From assembly GCA_024279045.1 (NCBI GenBank), contig JAJRRZ010000093.1:1-25074 (forward strand): a stretch of 25,074 nucleotides of DNA. Reading direction: 5' to 3'. This document shows positions 15,419 to 23,570 of the stretch, piece after piece. The stretch is from Alphaproteobacteria bacterium. Its GTDB lineage: Bacteria; Pseudomonadota; Alphaproteobacteria; Rhizobiales; Aestuariivirgaceae. Numbering within the stretch: position 1 is the first letter of the stretch; each line of letters begins with the position of its first letter. Below the pieces are notes generated by a model. The model had not been told where the DNA came from. It saw only the letters and a list, made by a program, of their open reading frames with translations, and ran no database searches. The position numbers were made by a program, and so were the translations under genes.

Positions 15419-16306
15419 TTACGAGCCGACACCACCGCCCAGCGAGTGGACGTAGATGGTCAAGGCCTTGATGGTGGCCTTGTCCAGCTTGCCCTTCCAG
15501 GCCGGCATGACGCCATGCTTGGGATTGAAGATCTGGGCGCGGATTTCCTCGCGGGTGCCGCCAAACAGCCAGATCTGGTCGTTCAGGCGCGGGCCGCCGA
15601 CATCCTTGATGCCTTCACCCTTGTCGCCATGGCAGCCGTTGCAGCCGGCATCTTCCATATAGACCGTCTGGCCCGCCTCGGCCTTCTTCGCATCATGCTC
15701 CTGCCCGGAGAGCTTCAACACGTATTCCACCACCGCATCGATCTGCGCGGGCTCCAGGATCTGGTCCTTGCCGAAGGCCGGCATCTCGGAGGTGCGCGTT
15801 TCCTCGTTGGTGTCCGGGTTGTAGCGAATACCATGCGTGATGGAGTAATGGATATCCTCCAGCGTGCCACCCCAGATCCAGTCATCGTCGGCCAGATTCG
15901 GGTAGCCATAGGCGCCCTGGCCACCGGCCTGGTGGCATTGCACGCAGTTCACCTTGAAGGCCGCCGCGCCCATGCGGTTGGCAAACTGGAAAAGCTCATC
16001 GTTCTGGCGGATGTCCTGCAACGAGAGATTTTCAAGCTGCTGCAGCTTTTCCGCACGGGCCGTATTCACTTCCTTCAGCTCCTGATGCAACTGCATGCGG
16101 TTGGTAGTGCCCAGGAAGCCCTTGTAATTGGTATTGATCAGCGGCAGGGAGGGATAGGCCAGCATGTAGCCAACACCCCAGACGATGGTGGCATAGAAGG
16201 TCCACAACCACCAACGCGGCAGGGGCGTGTCCAGCTCCCTGATGCCGTCCCATTCATGGCCGGTCGTTTCCGTACCGGTTACTTCGTCGCGTTCACGTTC
16301 AGCCAT
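15419..16306 (-). CDS. ccoP: cbb3-type cytochrome c oxidase subunit III (dihaem)
   Basis: CcoP (295 residues) is the membrane-anchored dihaem c-type cytochrome that feeds electrons into the oxidase. A single span (about 32-50) precedes the periplasmic domains. The haem sites are CVQCH (121-125) and CNGCH (222-226), with methionine ligands plausibly in TSEMPAFG and GVMPAW. The ATG at 16306 (MAERERDEV) is chosen over the longer upstream frame. It overlaps the ccoQ stop by 8 nt. A second, shorter N-terminal membrane helix found in some CcoP is absent here. Confidence 0.97.
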   Translation of the reverse strand: MAERERDEVTGTETTGHEWDGIRELDTPLPRWWLWTFYATIVWGVGYMLAYPSLPLINTNYKGFLGTTNRMQLHQELKEVNTARAEKLQQLENLSLQDIRQNDELFQFANRMGAAAFKVNCVQCHQAGGQGAYGYPNLADDDWIWGGTLEDIHYSITHGIRYNPDTNEETRTSEMPAFGKDQILEPAQIDAVVEYVLKLSGQEHDAKKAEAGQTVYMEDAGCNGCHGDKGEGIKDVGGPRLNDQIWLFGGTREEIRAQIFNPKHGVMPAWKGKLDKATIKALTIYVHSLGGGVGS

Positions 16307-16472
16307 TTTTCCGTTCCCCGATATCCTCGTCCTGAAGCGGCAGGCGGGCCAGCTCCTCATAGGTCTTCTTCGACCCCGGGCGGAAGATGAAGATCAACAC
16401 ACCGATGAAGAACAGGGCGAAGATGACCGTGGCGATGCTGCCAGCCCAGGATGCCACTGTTTCGTAGGACAT
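16299..16472 (-). CDS. ccoQ: cbb3-type oxidase subunit CcoQ (FixQ)
   Basis: A 57-residue gene, easily missed by length cut-offs. The product begins MSYETVASWAGSIATVIF, has one membrane span (about 11-30) and a short charged tail, RPGSKKTYEELARLPLQDED. The span followed by RPGSKKxYEE is typical of CcoQ, which stabilises the CcoN/CcoP interaction. A strong AGGAGG lies five nt before the ATG. It starts 20 nt after the ccoO stop and its end overlaps ccoP by 8 nt, so all four subunits are tightly coupled. Confidence 0.95.
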   Translation of the reverse strand: MSYETVASWAGSIATVIFALFFIGVLIFIFRPGSKKTYEELARLPLQDEDIGERKNG

Positions 16473-16492
16473 GATCCCTCCTCAGCCGAATA

Positions 16493-17242
16493 TCAGCGCA
16501 GGTTCTCCACGTTGGTGGTGTCGAAGGTCTTGAAGTCCACCAGCGTGCCGAGCATCTGCATGTAGGCCACCAAGGCATCCATTTCGGTAATCTTCTGCGG
16601 CCCATCCCTGCCGAAATCACGCGCCTTGACTTCCGTGGCGGAACCCCAGCGGGCCTTGCCGTAACGCTTGATCAGCCCTTCGGTGTCCTCACCGCTGGCC
16701 TGCGCGATAAGATCTGCCTTGGCGTTCCTGATCATGTCGTCATCATAAGGCACGCCGACGATGCGCAGCGCCTTCAGATGATCGGCAATGTCGTCGAACT
16801 TCAGCTCCGTCTTGGCGAGGAACGGATAGCCCGGCATGACCGACTCCGGCACCACGGCGCGCGGATCGATGAGATGCTGCACGTGCCACTGGTCGGAATA
16901 CTTGCCGCCGACACGGGCCAGATCCGGGCCGGTGCGCTTCGATCCCCACTGGAAGGGATGGTCATACATGCTTTCCGCGGCCAGCGAGTAATGGCCGTAG
17001 CGCTCCACCTCGTCACGGAACGGACGGATCATCTGCGAGTGGCAGAGATAGCAGCCCTCGCGGATATAGATGTTGCGCCCGGCCAGCTCCAGAGGGGTGT
17101 AGGGACGAACCCCCTTCACCCGCTCGATGGTGTTGTTCAGCCAGAACAGCGGAATGATCTCCACCAGACCACCCACCGTAACCACGAGAAAGCTCAGAAC
17201 GAGCAACAACGTGGCGCTGCGTTCGATCTTGTCATGCTTCAT
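16493..17242 (-). CDS. ccoO: cbb3-type cytochrome c oxidase subunit II (monohaem)
   Basis: CcoO (249 residues) is the monohaem cytochrome c subunit that relays electrons to CcoN. An N-terminal span (about 10-33) anchors it. The haem motif CYLCH (64-68) is followed by SQMIRPFRDEVERYGHYS, a family hallmark, and the distal methionine is probably Met136 in VVPESVMPGYP. It starts 18 nt after the ccoN stop. Length and residues are normal. Confidence 0.97.
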   Translation of the reverse strand: MKHDKIERSATLLLVLSFLVVTVGGLVEIIPLFWLNNTIERVKGVRPYTPLELAGRNIYIREGCYLCHSQMIRPFRDEVERYGHYSLAAESMYDHPFQWGSKRTGPDLARVGGKYSDQWHVQHLIDPRAVVPESVMPGYPFLAKTELKFDDIADHLKALRIVGVPYDDDMIRNAKADLIAQASGEDTEGLIKRYGKARWGSATEVKARDFGRDGPQKITEMDALVAYMQMLGTLVDFKTFDTTNVENLR

Positions 17243-17260
17243 GATGCTTCGCTCCCCTCA

Positions 17261-18874
17261 TCAGGCCCTCGCTTCGACCAGCGCGGCCTCGCCGGCACGA
17301 ACCCGGCCACGGATGGTTTGCCATACATTGTAGGCCATCAGCAAGCCGCCAACCAGGAAGAACGTGCCGCCCAATGCACGGATGACGTAATACGGATGCA
17401 TGGCCTCCACGGTTTCCACGAAGGAATATACCAGAAAACCCTGATCATCATACTCGCGCCACATCAGGCCCTGCATGATGCCGGATACCCACATGGAAGC
17501 GGCATAGAGCACAATGCCCAAGGTGGCCAGCCAGAAGTGCCAGCTTACCAGCGTGTAGGAATACAGCCGCTCACGGCCCCACAGGCGCGGCACCAGATAA
17601 TAGACGGCGCCCATGGAGATCATGCCGACCCAGCCGAGCGCGCCGGAGTGCACGTGGCCAACCGTCCAGTCGGTGTAGTGCGACAGGGCGTTGACCGACT
17701 TGATGGACATCATCGGGCCTTCGAAGGTGGACATGCCATAGAAGGCCACGGAAATGACCAGCATGCGCAGGATCGGGTCGGTGCGCAGCTTGTCCCAGGC
17801 GCCGGAGAGCGTCATCAGGCCGTTGATCATGCCGCCCCAGGAGGGCATCCACAGGATCACCGACATCACCATGCCCAGCGTCTGCACCCAGTCCGGCAGG
17901 GCGGTGTAGTGCAGATGGTGCGGCCCGGCCCAGATGTAGATAAAGGTCAGCGCCCAGAAGTGGATGATGGACAGCCGGTAGGAATAGACCGGACGGTCAG
18001 CCTGCTTGGGGATGAAGTAATACATCATGCCCAGGAAGGCGGCGGTGAGGAAGAAGCCCACCGCGTTGTGGCCATACCACCACTGGGTGATGGCGTCCGG
18101 CGCACCGGACAGCAGCGAGTAGCTCTTCGAACCGAAGAACGACACCGGCACGGCAAGGTTGTTGCCGATGTGCAGCATGGCAACGGTGATGATGAAGGAA
18201 AGATAGAACCAGTTGGCCACGTAGATGTGCTTGACCTTGCGCTTGACGATGGTGCCGAAGAACACGAGGAAATAGGCGACCCAGACAATGGCCAGCCAGA
18301 TATCCACATACCATTCCGGCTCGGCATATTCACGGCCCTGGGTGGCGCCCAGCACGTAGCCGGTGGCGGCCAGCACGATGAACAGCTGATAGCCCCAGAA
18401 GACGAACCACGCGAGATTGCCGAAGGCCAGGCGCGTGCGGTTGGTGCGTTGCACCACGTAGAAGGAGGTGGCGATGAGCGCATTGCCGCCGAAGGCGAAG
18501 ATCACCGCGGTGGTGTGCACCGGGCGCAGACGTCCGAAGTTGGTGTTGGAGGTATCCCAGTTGAGAAACGGCCACGCCAGCTCGGAGGCCACATAAACAC
18601 CCATGGCGAAGCCGACAACCGCCCAGAAGACAGCGGCAATGACACCGGCCTTGACGACGTCCATCATGTATTCGTCATCACCAACACCCTGCTTCCGGAC
18701 GCCATCGTAGCTGGTCTGGCGCGCCATCCAGAACAGGCCCAGCACGGCGGCGGCAAAGAATATCCAAGCATGCACGGCGAAGGCCGTATCCCGTGCATTG
18801 GCGGCCATGTAGAGCGCCAGCAGGCCAAACACCCCCAGCAGGCCCATCTGCACCATTCTCATCGGAATGCTCAT
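17261..18874 (-). CDS. ccoN: cbb3-type cytochrome c oxidase subunit I
   Basis: CcoN (537 residues) is the catalytic haem-copper subunit that reduces O2 to water with high affinity and pumps protons. About twelve membrane spans are expected. Expected residues by alignment memory are low-spin haem ligand His120 (RPVHTT), CuB ligands His269 (WYGHNAVGF) and His319-His320 (AGPHHLHYT), and the Tyr313 thought to cross-link to a CuB histidine. The haem pair is His407 and His409 in GHVHSGALGW. The frame is open upstream to 19114, but the ATG at 18874 has GAGGG just upstream and matches family length. It heads the ccoNOQP operon, on the same strand as pckA 305 nt away. Confidence 0.97.
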   Translation of the reverse strand: MSIPMRMVQMGLLGVFGLLALYMAANARDTAFAVHAWIFFAAAVLGLFWMARQTSYDGVRKQGVGDDEYMMDVVKAGVIAAVFWAVVGFAMGVYVASELAWPFLNWDTSNTNFGRLRPVHTTAVIFAFGGNALIATSFYVVQRTNRTRLAFGNLAWFVFWGYQLFIVLAATGYVLGATQGREYAEPEWYVDIWLAIVWVAYFLVFFGTIVKRKVKHIYVANWFYLSFIITVAMLHIGNNLAVPVSFFGSKSYSLLSGAPDAITQWWYGHNAVGFFLTAAFLGMMYYFIPKQADRPVYSYRLSIIHFWALTFIYIWAGPHHLHYTALPDWVQTLGMVMSVILWMPSWGGMINGLMTLSGAWDKLRTDPILRMLVISVAFYGMSTFEGPMMSIKSVNALSHYTDWTVGHVHSGALGWVGMISMGAVYYLVPRLWGRERLYSYTLVSWHFWLATLGIVLYAASMWVSGIMQGLMWREYDDQGFLVYSFVETVEAMHPYYVIRALGGTFFLVGGLLMAYNVWQTIRGRVRAGEAALVEARA

Positions 18875-19056
18875 GGTTCCCTCTTTCCGCTGACAAATCC
18901 GGATTGCGCCCATGTTACCGGCGCTTCTCACGCGCGGGAACACCCCCGTTTCCGCCCTGGCATCTTGCCTGAAGCCGCGCTCGGCACGCCATGGCGGGGT
19001 ACGGGCAGGCTGTCGCTTCTCCCGGATGCTGGCCGCACGTCCCCCATCGCGGCCAA

Positions 19057-19073
19057 CATTCCTGACAGGAATG
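19057..19073. promoter_or_regulatory. 17-bp palindrome upstream of ccoN (operator candidate)
   Basis: CATTCCTG-A-CAGGAATG is a perfect palindrome with a single central base, the shape of many dimeric repressor or activator sites. It lies 183 nt upstream of the ccoN ATG. The binding protein is not identifiable from sequence. Confidence 0.45.
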
Positions 19074-19106
19074 AATAGAAAAAAAGAGCTCTGTAGAAGC
19101 AGGGCA

Positions 19107-19121
19107 TTCCACAATGTGGAA
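19107..19121. promoter_or_regulatory. 15-bp palindrome upstream of ccoN (operator candidate)
   Basis: TTCCACA-A-TGTGGAA is another perfect odd-centred palindrome, preceded by CA so that it too opens CATTCC. Its centre is 49 bp from that of the neighbouring palindrome. It could serve ccoN, or have no regulatory role. Confidence 0.45.
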
Positions 19122-19146
19122 CGATGGGAGCTGGGCAGTTTGTCGC

Positions 19147-19175
19147 GGCGGAAAGGGGCATTGCCCCTTTCCGCC
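19147..19175 (-). terminator. Strong hairpin after pckA
   Basis: GGCGGAAAGGGGC pairs perfectly with GCCCCTTTCCGCC around a 3-nt loop, a 13-bp stem beginning four nt after the pckA stop. On the minus strand no clear T-tract follows. It may terminate, or protect the 3' end of, the pckA message. Confidence 0.6.
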
Positions 19176-19179
19176 CTGT

Positions 19180-20781
19180 TCAGGCCGGCACCCGTGGCGC
19201 GGTGGCGCGCACGGCGGCATCCACATGCTCGGCGAAACGGGCGAAGTTGTCGTTGAACATGGCCACCAGCCTTTTCGCCTGTTCATCGTAGCGGGCGGGG
19301 TCCCGCCATGTGCCGCGCGGGTTCAGCAAGGCGGGATCGACGCCCGGCGCTTGTGTTGGCACGGCAAAGCCGAAGAGCGGATCGGTGCGCATGGGCACCT
19401 CGTCCAATGCGCCGGACAGGGCGGCGTGCAGCAGGGCGCGGGTTTCCATGATGGGCATGCGATAGCCTTCGCCATAAGGCCCGCCCGTCCAGCCGGTGTT
19501 GAGCAGCCAGCATGCAGCGCCGGTACCGCGCAGGCGGGTTTTCAGCATGTCGCCATAGACAGCCGGATGGCGCGGCATGAACGGTGCGCCGAAGCAGGCG
19601 GAGAAGGTGGCCTGCGGCTCGGTGATGCCCTTCTCGGTGCCGGCGATCTTGGCGGTGTAGCCGGAGATGAAATGGAACATGGCCTGCTCTGGCGTCAGCC
19701 GGGCGATGGGTGGCAGCACGCCGAAGGCATCCGCGGTGAGCATGATGACGGTGTTCGGCTGGCCGGCCATGCCGGTTTCGGAGGCATTGGGGATGTAGTG
19801 CAGCGGATAGGCGGCGCGCCCGTTCTGGGTATAGCGGTCATCGGAAAAATCGGGCTGGCGGATATCATCGAGCACGACGTTCTCCAGCACCGTGCCGAAG
19901 CGGTGGCAGGCGGCGAAGATTTCCGGCTCGGCGTGGGGCGAGAGGTTGATGGTCTTGGCATAGCACCCACCTTCGAAGTTGAACACGCCGTTGTCCGACC
20001 AGCCGTGTTCGTCATCGCCGATGAGGGTGCGGGTGGAATCCGCCGACAGTGTCGTCTTGCCGGTGCCGGAAAGACCGAAGAACAGCGCCACGTCGCCGGC
20101 CTCGCCGACATTGGCGGAGCAGTGCATGGGCAGCACGCCAGCGTCGGGCAGCAGGTAATTCAGGGTAGTGAACACCGATTTCTTGATCTCGCCGGCGTAG
20201 GACGTGCCGCCGATGAGCACCAGCCGCTGGCGCAGATTCAGGGCGATGACCGTGCCGGAGCGGGTGCCGTGCCGGGCCGGATCGGCGGTGAAACTCGGCA
20301 GGTCGATGACGGTGAGCTCCTCGCGGAAAGTGGCGAGATCGGCCAGCGCCGGGCGGCGCAGCAGGTAGCGAATGAATAGCGCGTGCCAGGCATTTTCCGT
20401 AACCACGCGCACGTTGATCCGGTAAGCGGGGTCGGCGCCGCCGTAGAGATCCTGCACGAAGAGCGTCTTGCCCTTCATGTGGGTGGCGAAATCCTCGCGC
20501 AGGCGCTGAAAGTGTTCTTCCGTCATGGCGGCGTTATTGTCCCACCAGACGGTGTCTTCCGTCAGTTCGTCGCGCACGGTGAACTTGTCGTTGGCGGAGC
20601 GCCCGGTGTGTTCGCCGGTGAGCACGCGCAGCGCGCCATCGGCGGTAACGATGCCTTCGCCGCGGGCAATGGCCAGCTCGAACAGCTCCGGCTGTACAAG
20701 GTTGTAATGCGCGCGTTCGGCCAGGCCGAAGAGATCCGCATTGAGGGGATTGGCGTGATTGAACCTGCCTTCGTGCTGCAT
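19180..20781 (-). CDS. pckA: Phosphoenolpyruvate carboxykinase (ATP)
   Basis: PckA (533 residues from this start) converts oxaloacetate and ATP to PEP and CO2, the entry to gluconeogenesis. The ATP-type signatures are present: GEHTGRSANDKF (about 55-66), the kinase-1a P-loop FFGLSGTGKTTLSAD, the metal-binding DDEHGW, and GGPYGEGYR late in the protein. Two ATGs four codons apart are available. I prefer 20781 because GGAGG lies between the two ATGs, at good spacing only for the second. The gene is divergent from adenosine kinase and has a plausible sigma-70 promoter 40-70 nt upstream. Confidence 0.97.
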   Translation of the reverse strand: MQHEGRFNHANPLNADLFGLAERAHYNLVQPELFELAIARGEGIVTADGALRVLTGEHTGRSANDKFTVRDELTEDTVWWDNNAAMTEEHFQRLREDFATHMKGKTLFVQDLYGGADPAYRINVRVVTENAWHALFIRYLLRRPALADLATFREELTVIDLPSFTADPARHGTRSGTVIALNLRQRLVLIGGTSYAGEIKKSVFTTLNYLLPDAGVLPMHCSANVGEAGDVALFFGLSGTGKTTLSADSTRTLIGDDEHGWSDNGVFNFEGGCYAKTINLSPHAEPEIFAACHRFGTVLENVVLDDIRQPDFSDDRYTQNGRAAYPLHYIPNASETGMAGQPNTVIMLTADAFGVLPPIARLTPEQAMFHFISGYTAKIAGTEKGITEPQATFSACFGAPFMPRHPAVYGDMLKTRLRGTGAACWLLNTGWTGGPYGEGYRMPIMETRALLHAALSGALDEVPMRTDPLFGFAVPTQAPGVDPALLNPRGTWRDPARYDEQAKRLVAMFNDNFARFAEHVDAAVRATAPRVPA

Positions 20782-20826
20782 GGGAGCCTCCATTGGTTGG
20801 CAGGTTGGAGGGAAGGAACGGGAGAG

Positions 20827-20855
20827 ACTATGAACCTTTTCGTTTTAAGCGGCAA
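20827..20855 (-). promoter_or_regulatory. Candidate pckA promoter
   Basis: On the minus strand TTGCCG (20855-20850) and CATAGT (20832-20827) are 17 nt apart. Transcription would start near 20820, giving a leader of about 40 nt. Farther upstream the octamer ATATCCGC occurs twice (20891-20898 and 20914-20921), a possible pair of half-sites. Confidence 0.4.
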
Positions 20856-20985
20856 GATGTCGCAGCGGTGCATGACGGGCTTTTCATGGCATATCCGCCC
20901 TGCGGCAGATGCAATATCCGCAACCGGCGGATGCCACACATGGCGCTCCGCCATGCAGGGCAGAACAGCAGGGGAGAGAATGCGA

Positions 20986-21987
20986 ATGGACCACACCGCG
21001 CATGACGTGCTGGGCATCGGCAATGCCATTGTCGATGTGCTGGCGCACGTGGAGGAAGATTTCCTGGTGCGCCACGACCTGGTGAAAGGGGCAATGCGGC
21101 TGATCGACGAGGTCGAGGCAGAACATCTCTACGAGGCGCTGGGGCCGACGATGGAGCAGTCCGGCGGCTCGGCGGCCAACACCATCGCGGCGCTGGCCTC
21201 CTTCGGCTGCAAGGCCGCCTTCATCGGCAAGGTGAAGGACGACCAACTCGGCGAGGTCTTTGCTCATGACATCACTGCTACCGGCGCGCACTTCGACACG
21301 CCGAAGGCGGCGGATGGACCGTCCACGGCGCGCTGCCTGGTGCTGGTAACGCCGGATGGCGAGCGCACCATGAATACCTGGCTGGGCGCGGCGCAGAACC
21401 TCGGCCCCGAGGACATCGACGAGGCGCTGGTGAAGGCTTCCGGCATTGTCTATCTGGAGGGGTATCTGTTCGATCCGCCAGCGGCGAAGAAGGCGTTTCA
21501 CAAGGCGGCGGCGGTGGCGCGCGAGGCCGGGCGCAAGGTGGCGCTGACGCTGTCGGATTCATTCTGCGTGGATCGCCACCGCGAGGATTTCCTGCATCTC
21601 ATCCGCAATTCGGTGGACATCCTGTTCGCCAACGAGGCGGAGATCAAGTCGCTGTATCAGGCGAGCACCTTCAACGACGCCATGCATGCGGTGCGCCAGG
21701 ACTGTCCACTGGCAGTGCTGACGCGCTCCGCTGCCGGCTCGGTGATTGCCTTGCCTGACGACGTGCACGTGGTGGAGGCCGCGCCGGTGAAGAAGGTGGT
21801 GGACGCCACCGGCGCGGGCGATCTGTTCGCCGCCGGTTTCCTGGCCGGACATGCGCGCGGACTGGAGCTGCCGGACGCGGCGCGGCTGGGCGCGCTGGCG
21901 GCGGCGGAGATCATCCAGCAGATGGGGGCGCGGGCCATCCGCCCCTTCCGCGAGGTGGCGCGGGAAAACGGCTATCATCATTTCTGA
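20986..21987 (+). CDS. Adenosine kinase, PfkB family
   Basis: A 333-residue ribokinase/PfkB-fold sugar kinase, best matched to adenosine kinase, which makes AMP from adenosine for purine salvage. Signatures are GIGNAIVDVLA (10-20), the sugar-binding GGSAANT (60-66), and the PfkB-2 signature DATGAGDLFAAGF with the catalytic base Asp279. The ATG at 20986 is chosen because GGGGAGAG (20971-20978) is well spaced for it but too close to the ATG at 20980. Other PfkB kinases (e.g. fructokinase) are possible but less like the N-terminal motif. Its last 10 nt overlap the end of the convergent kinase gene. Confidence 0.88.
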   Translation: MDHTAHDVLGIGNAIVDVLAHVEEDFLVRHDLVKGAMRLIDEVEAEHLYEALGPTMEQSGGSAANTIAALASFGCKAAFIGKVKDDQLGEVFAHDITATGAHFDTPKAADGPSTARCLVLVTPDGERTMNTWLGAAQNLGPEDIDEALVKASGIVYLEGYLFDPPAAKKAFHKAAAVAREAGRKVALTLSDSFCVDRHREDFLHLIRNSVDILFANEAEIKSLYQASTFNDAMHAVRQDCPLAVLTRSAAGSVIALPDDVHVVEAAPVKKVVDATGAGDLFAAGFLAGHARGLELPDAARLGALAAAEIIQQMGARAIRPFREVARENGYHHF

Positions 21988-23570
21988 CCGGGCGGCAGCG
22001 CCGCCAGTGCCCGTTGCAGCACTTCCTCAGGCGCGCCCTCGGCGCTGATGCGCCGCCAGGTGATGTCGCCCAGGTCATGAGCAAGCTGTTTTTCCAGCAC
22101 CGCGACGGAAGCATCCGATGCATCATGACGGCGCGCGGCGATGCGCTGGCGCAGCACGTCGGGCGTCGCTTGCAGCCACAGGCCGATGAAAGGCACCCCG
22201 GCATCGTGCGCCACGGCCTCGATGGCGGCGCGCTCTTCCGGCCTGGCGAAGACGGCATCGACGATAACCGGCCACGATGCTTTCAGCGCCAGCGCGGCGC
22301 GATGATACAGGCGCTCGTACACCTGCCGGGACGGTTCGCGCGTGTAGGCACCGGGCGGCAGGCGGGTGAACTCGTCCACCCCCGCCATGACCTTGCGCTC
22401 GACATCGGAGCGCAGGTGCACCATGCCCGCGGCAGGAGCCAGACGCGCGGCCAGCGCGGCGGCCAGCGTCGTCTTGCCGCTGCCGGACAACCCGCCCACC
22501 GCCACCAGCACGGGCGAGGCCGGGCGCAGACAGCTTGCCGCCGTATGCACATAGGCCGCGGCCTGGACGGTGGTCCCGACACGGGTTTGCCCCTGCTGCT
22601 GCACGGCCAGATCCATCAGCACCATGGCGCGGATCAGTGCGCGCAGGCTCATCATCGGCGCCAGCAGGTCGATGTCGGCGTGGTGGCGCGCTTCATCACA
22701 ATGGGCCAGCCAACTGTTCATCACCGCATTGGCGGCCTCGGCATAGCCGCGGTGGCGCAGATCCATCAGCAGAAAGGCGAGATCGTAGAGCACGTCTATG
22801 GTGGCCAGCGTCTCGTCGAACTCGATGGCGTCGAACAGGCGCGGCTGGCCGTCGATCATGACGATATTGCCCAGGTGCAGATCGCCATGGCAGCGGCGCA
22901 CCAATCCCGCGGCCCGACGTGCATCGAGCCGTGATGCAGCCTGCCGCAGAGCCGCATGCAAGGTATCGAGCACCTGCCGCAGCGGCGCCTCCTTCAGTGC
23001 ATCGGCATGGGGCAGCAGCGCATCATGCACCTGTTGCCAGACATGGGCGAACATGGCGAAGGCATCGTCCGGCTGGCGCGGCTCTGCGACACGGTGCGCG
23101 GCGCACACGGCATGGGCCAACCGCAAGGCTTCATGGCGCGGCGGTGGCGCATCGGCATAACGGTTGGCGAGGATGGCGTGCTCATCGAAGCGGCGCATGC
23201 ACACCAGCCATTCCAGCGTCTTGCCCGCCTGCGGGCCGGTCTCGGCCAGATCGGTACCAGCCTGCAAGTGCAGCCGCAGCGCACCGTGTTCATCACGGCG
23301 CACCCGCGCCAGCCCCAGATACAGCTCCGGCGAGAATTGCGCATTCACCTCCAGCTCGCGGCGGCAGTACCGGGCGCGGTTGTCCAGCGTGGAAAAATCC
23401 AGATACGGCAGCTTCAGCGCCTTCTTCATCTTCAGCGCCAGATCACCGGCGAGGAACAGGTGCGAGATGTGGGTTTCGACATACCGCACCTGCGCTGCCG
23501 GCATGGGCCAGTTGGCGGCATCACGCAAGAAACGCACCACCTGCGCCTGGCTGTCATCGACACGGGGCAT
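21978..23570 (-). CDS. APH-like kinase fused to P-loop nucleotide-binding domain
   Basis: A 530-residue two-domain protein. Residues about 25-300 resemble the aminoglycoside/choline phosphotransferase fold, with the catalytic loop HGDLHLGN (228-235) and a metal-binding Asp247 in FDAIEF. Residues about 350-530 are a predicted kinase domain with the P-loop GGLSGSGKTTL (359-369), an RSDVERK segment, and a late RxxxR. This fused architecture is widespread among proteobacteria but its substrate is not known. A drug-resistance role cannot be inferred from the APH fold alone. The ATG at 23570 is preferred because AGGAG lies upstream and the longer start lacks one. It converges on adenosine kinase with a 10-nt overlap. 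Confidence 0.85.
   Translation of the reverse strand: MPRVDDSQAQVVRFLRDAANWPMPAAQVRYVETHISHLFLAGDLALKMKKALKLPYLDFSTLDNRARYCRRELEVNAQFSPELYLGLARVRRDEHGALRLHLQAGTDLAETGPQAGKTLEWLVCMRRFDEHAILANRYADAPPPRHEALRLAHAVCAAHRVAEPRQPDDAFAMFAHVWQQVHDALLPHADALKEAPLRQVLDTLHAALRQAASRLDARRAAGLVRRCHGDLHLGNIVMIDGQPRLFDAIEFDETLATIDVLYDLAFLLMDLRHRGYAEAANAVMNSWLAHCDEARHHADIDLLAPMMSLRALIRAMVLMDLAVQQQGQTRVGTTVQAAAYVHTAASCLRPASPVLVAVGGLSGSGKTTLAAALAARLAPAAGMVHLRSDVERKVMAGVDEFTRLPPGAYTREPSRQVYERLYHRAALALKASWPVIVDAVFARPEERAAIEAVAHDAGVPFIGLWLQATPDVLRQRIAARRHDASDASVAVLEKQLAHDLGDITWRRISAEGAPEEVLQRALAALPPGQK

Larger units (their letters stand above)
18875..19179. other. Gene-free leader region between pckA and ccoN
   Basis: About 305 nt contain no supported gene. 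It holds the post-pckA hairpin (19147-19175), two odd-centred palindromes (19057-19073 and 19107-19121) and a seven-A run at 19079-19085. I see no FNR-type TTGAT-N4-ATCAA site, and no promoter I would commit to. Frames open through it are GC-driven extensions of ccoN. Confidence 0.6.

Noticed and set aside
16778..19078. 766-codon open frame on the plus strand
   Set aside because: Antisense shadow of ccoN and ccoO, both of which carry intact haem and copper ligands.
21978..23570. Aminoglycoside resistance gene
   Set aside because: The APH-like fold is shared by many housekeeping kinases, and the fused P-loop domain marks a widespread family with no established drug substrate.
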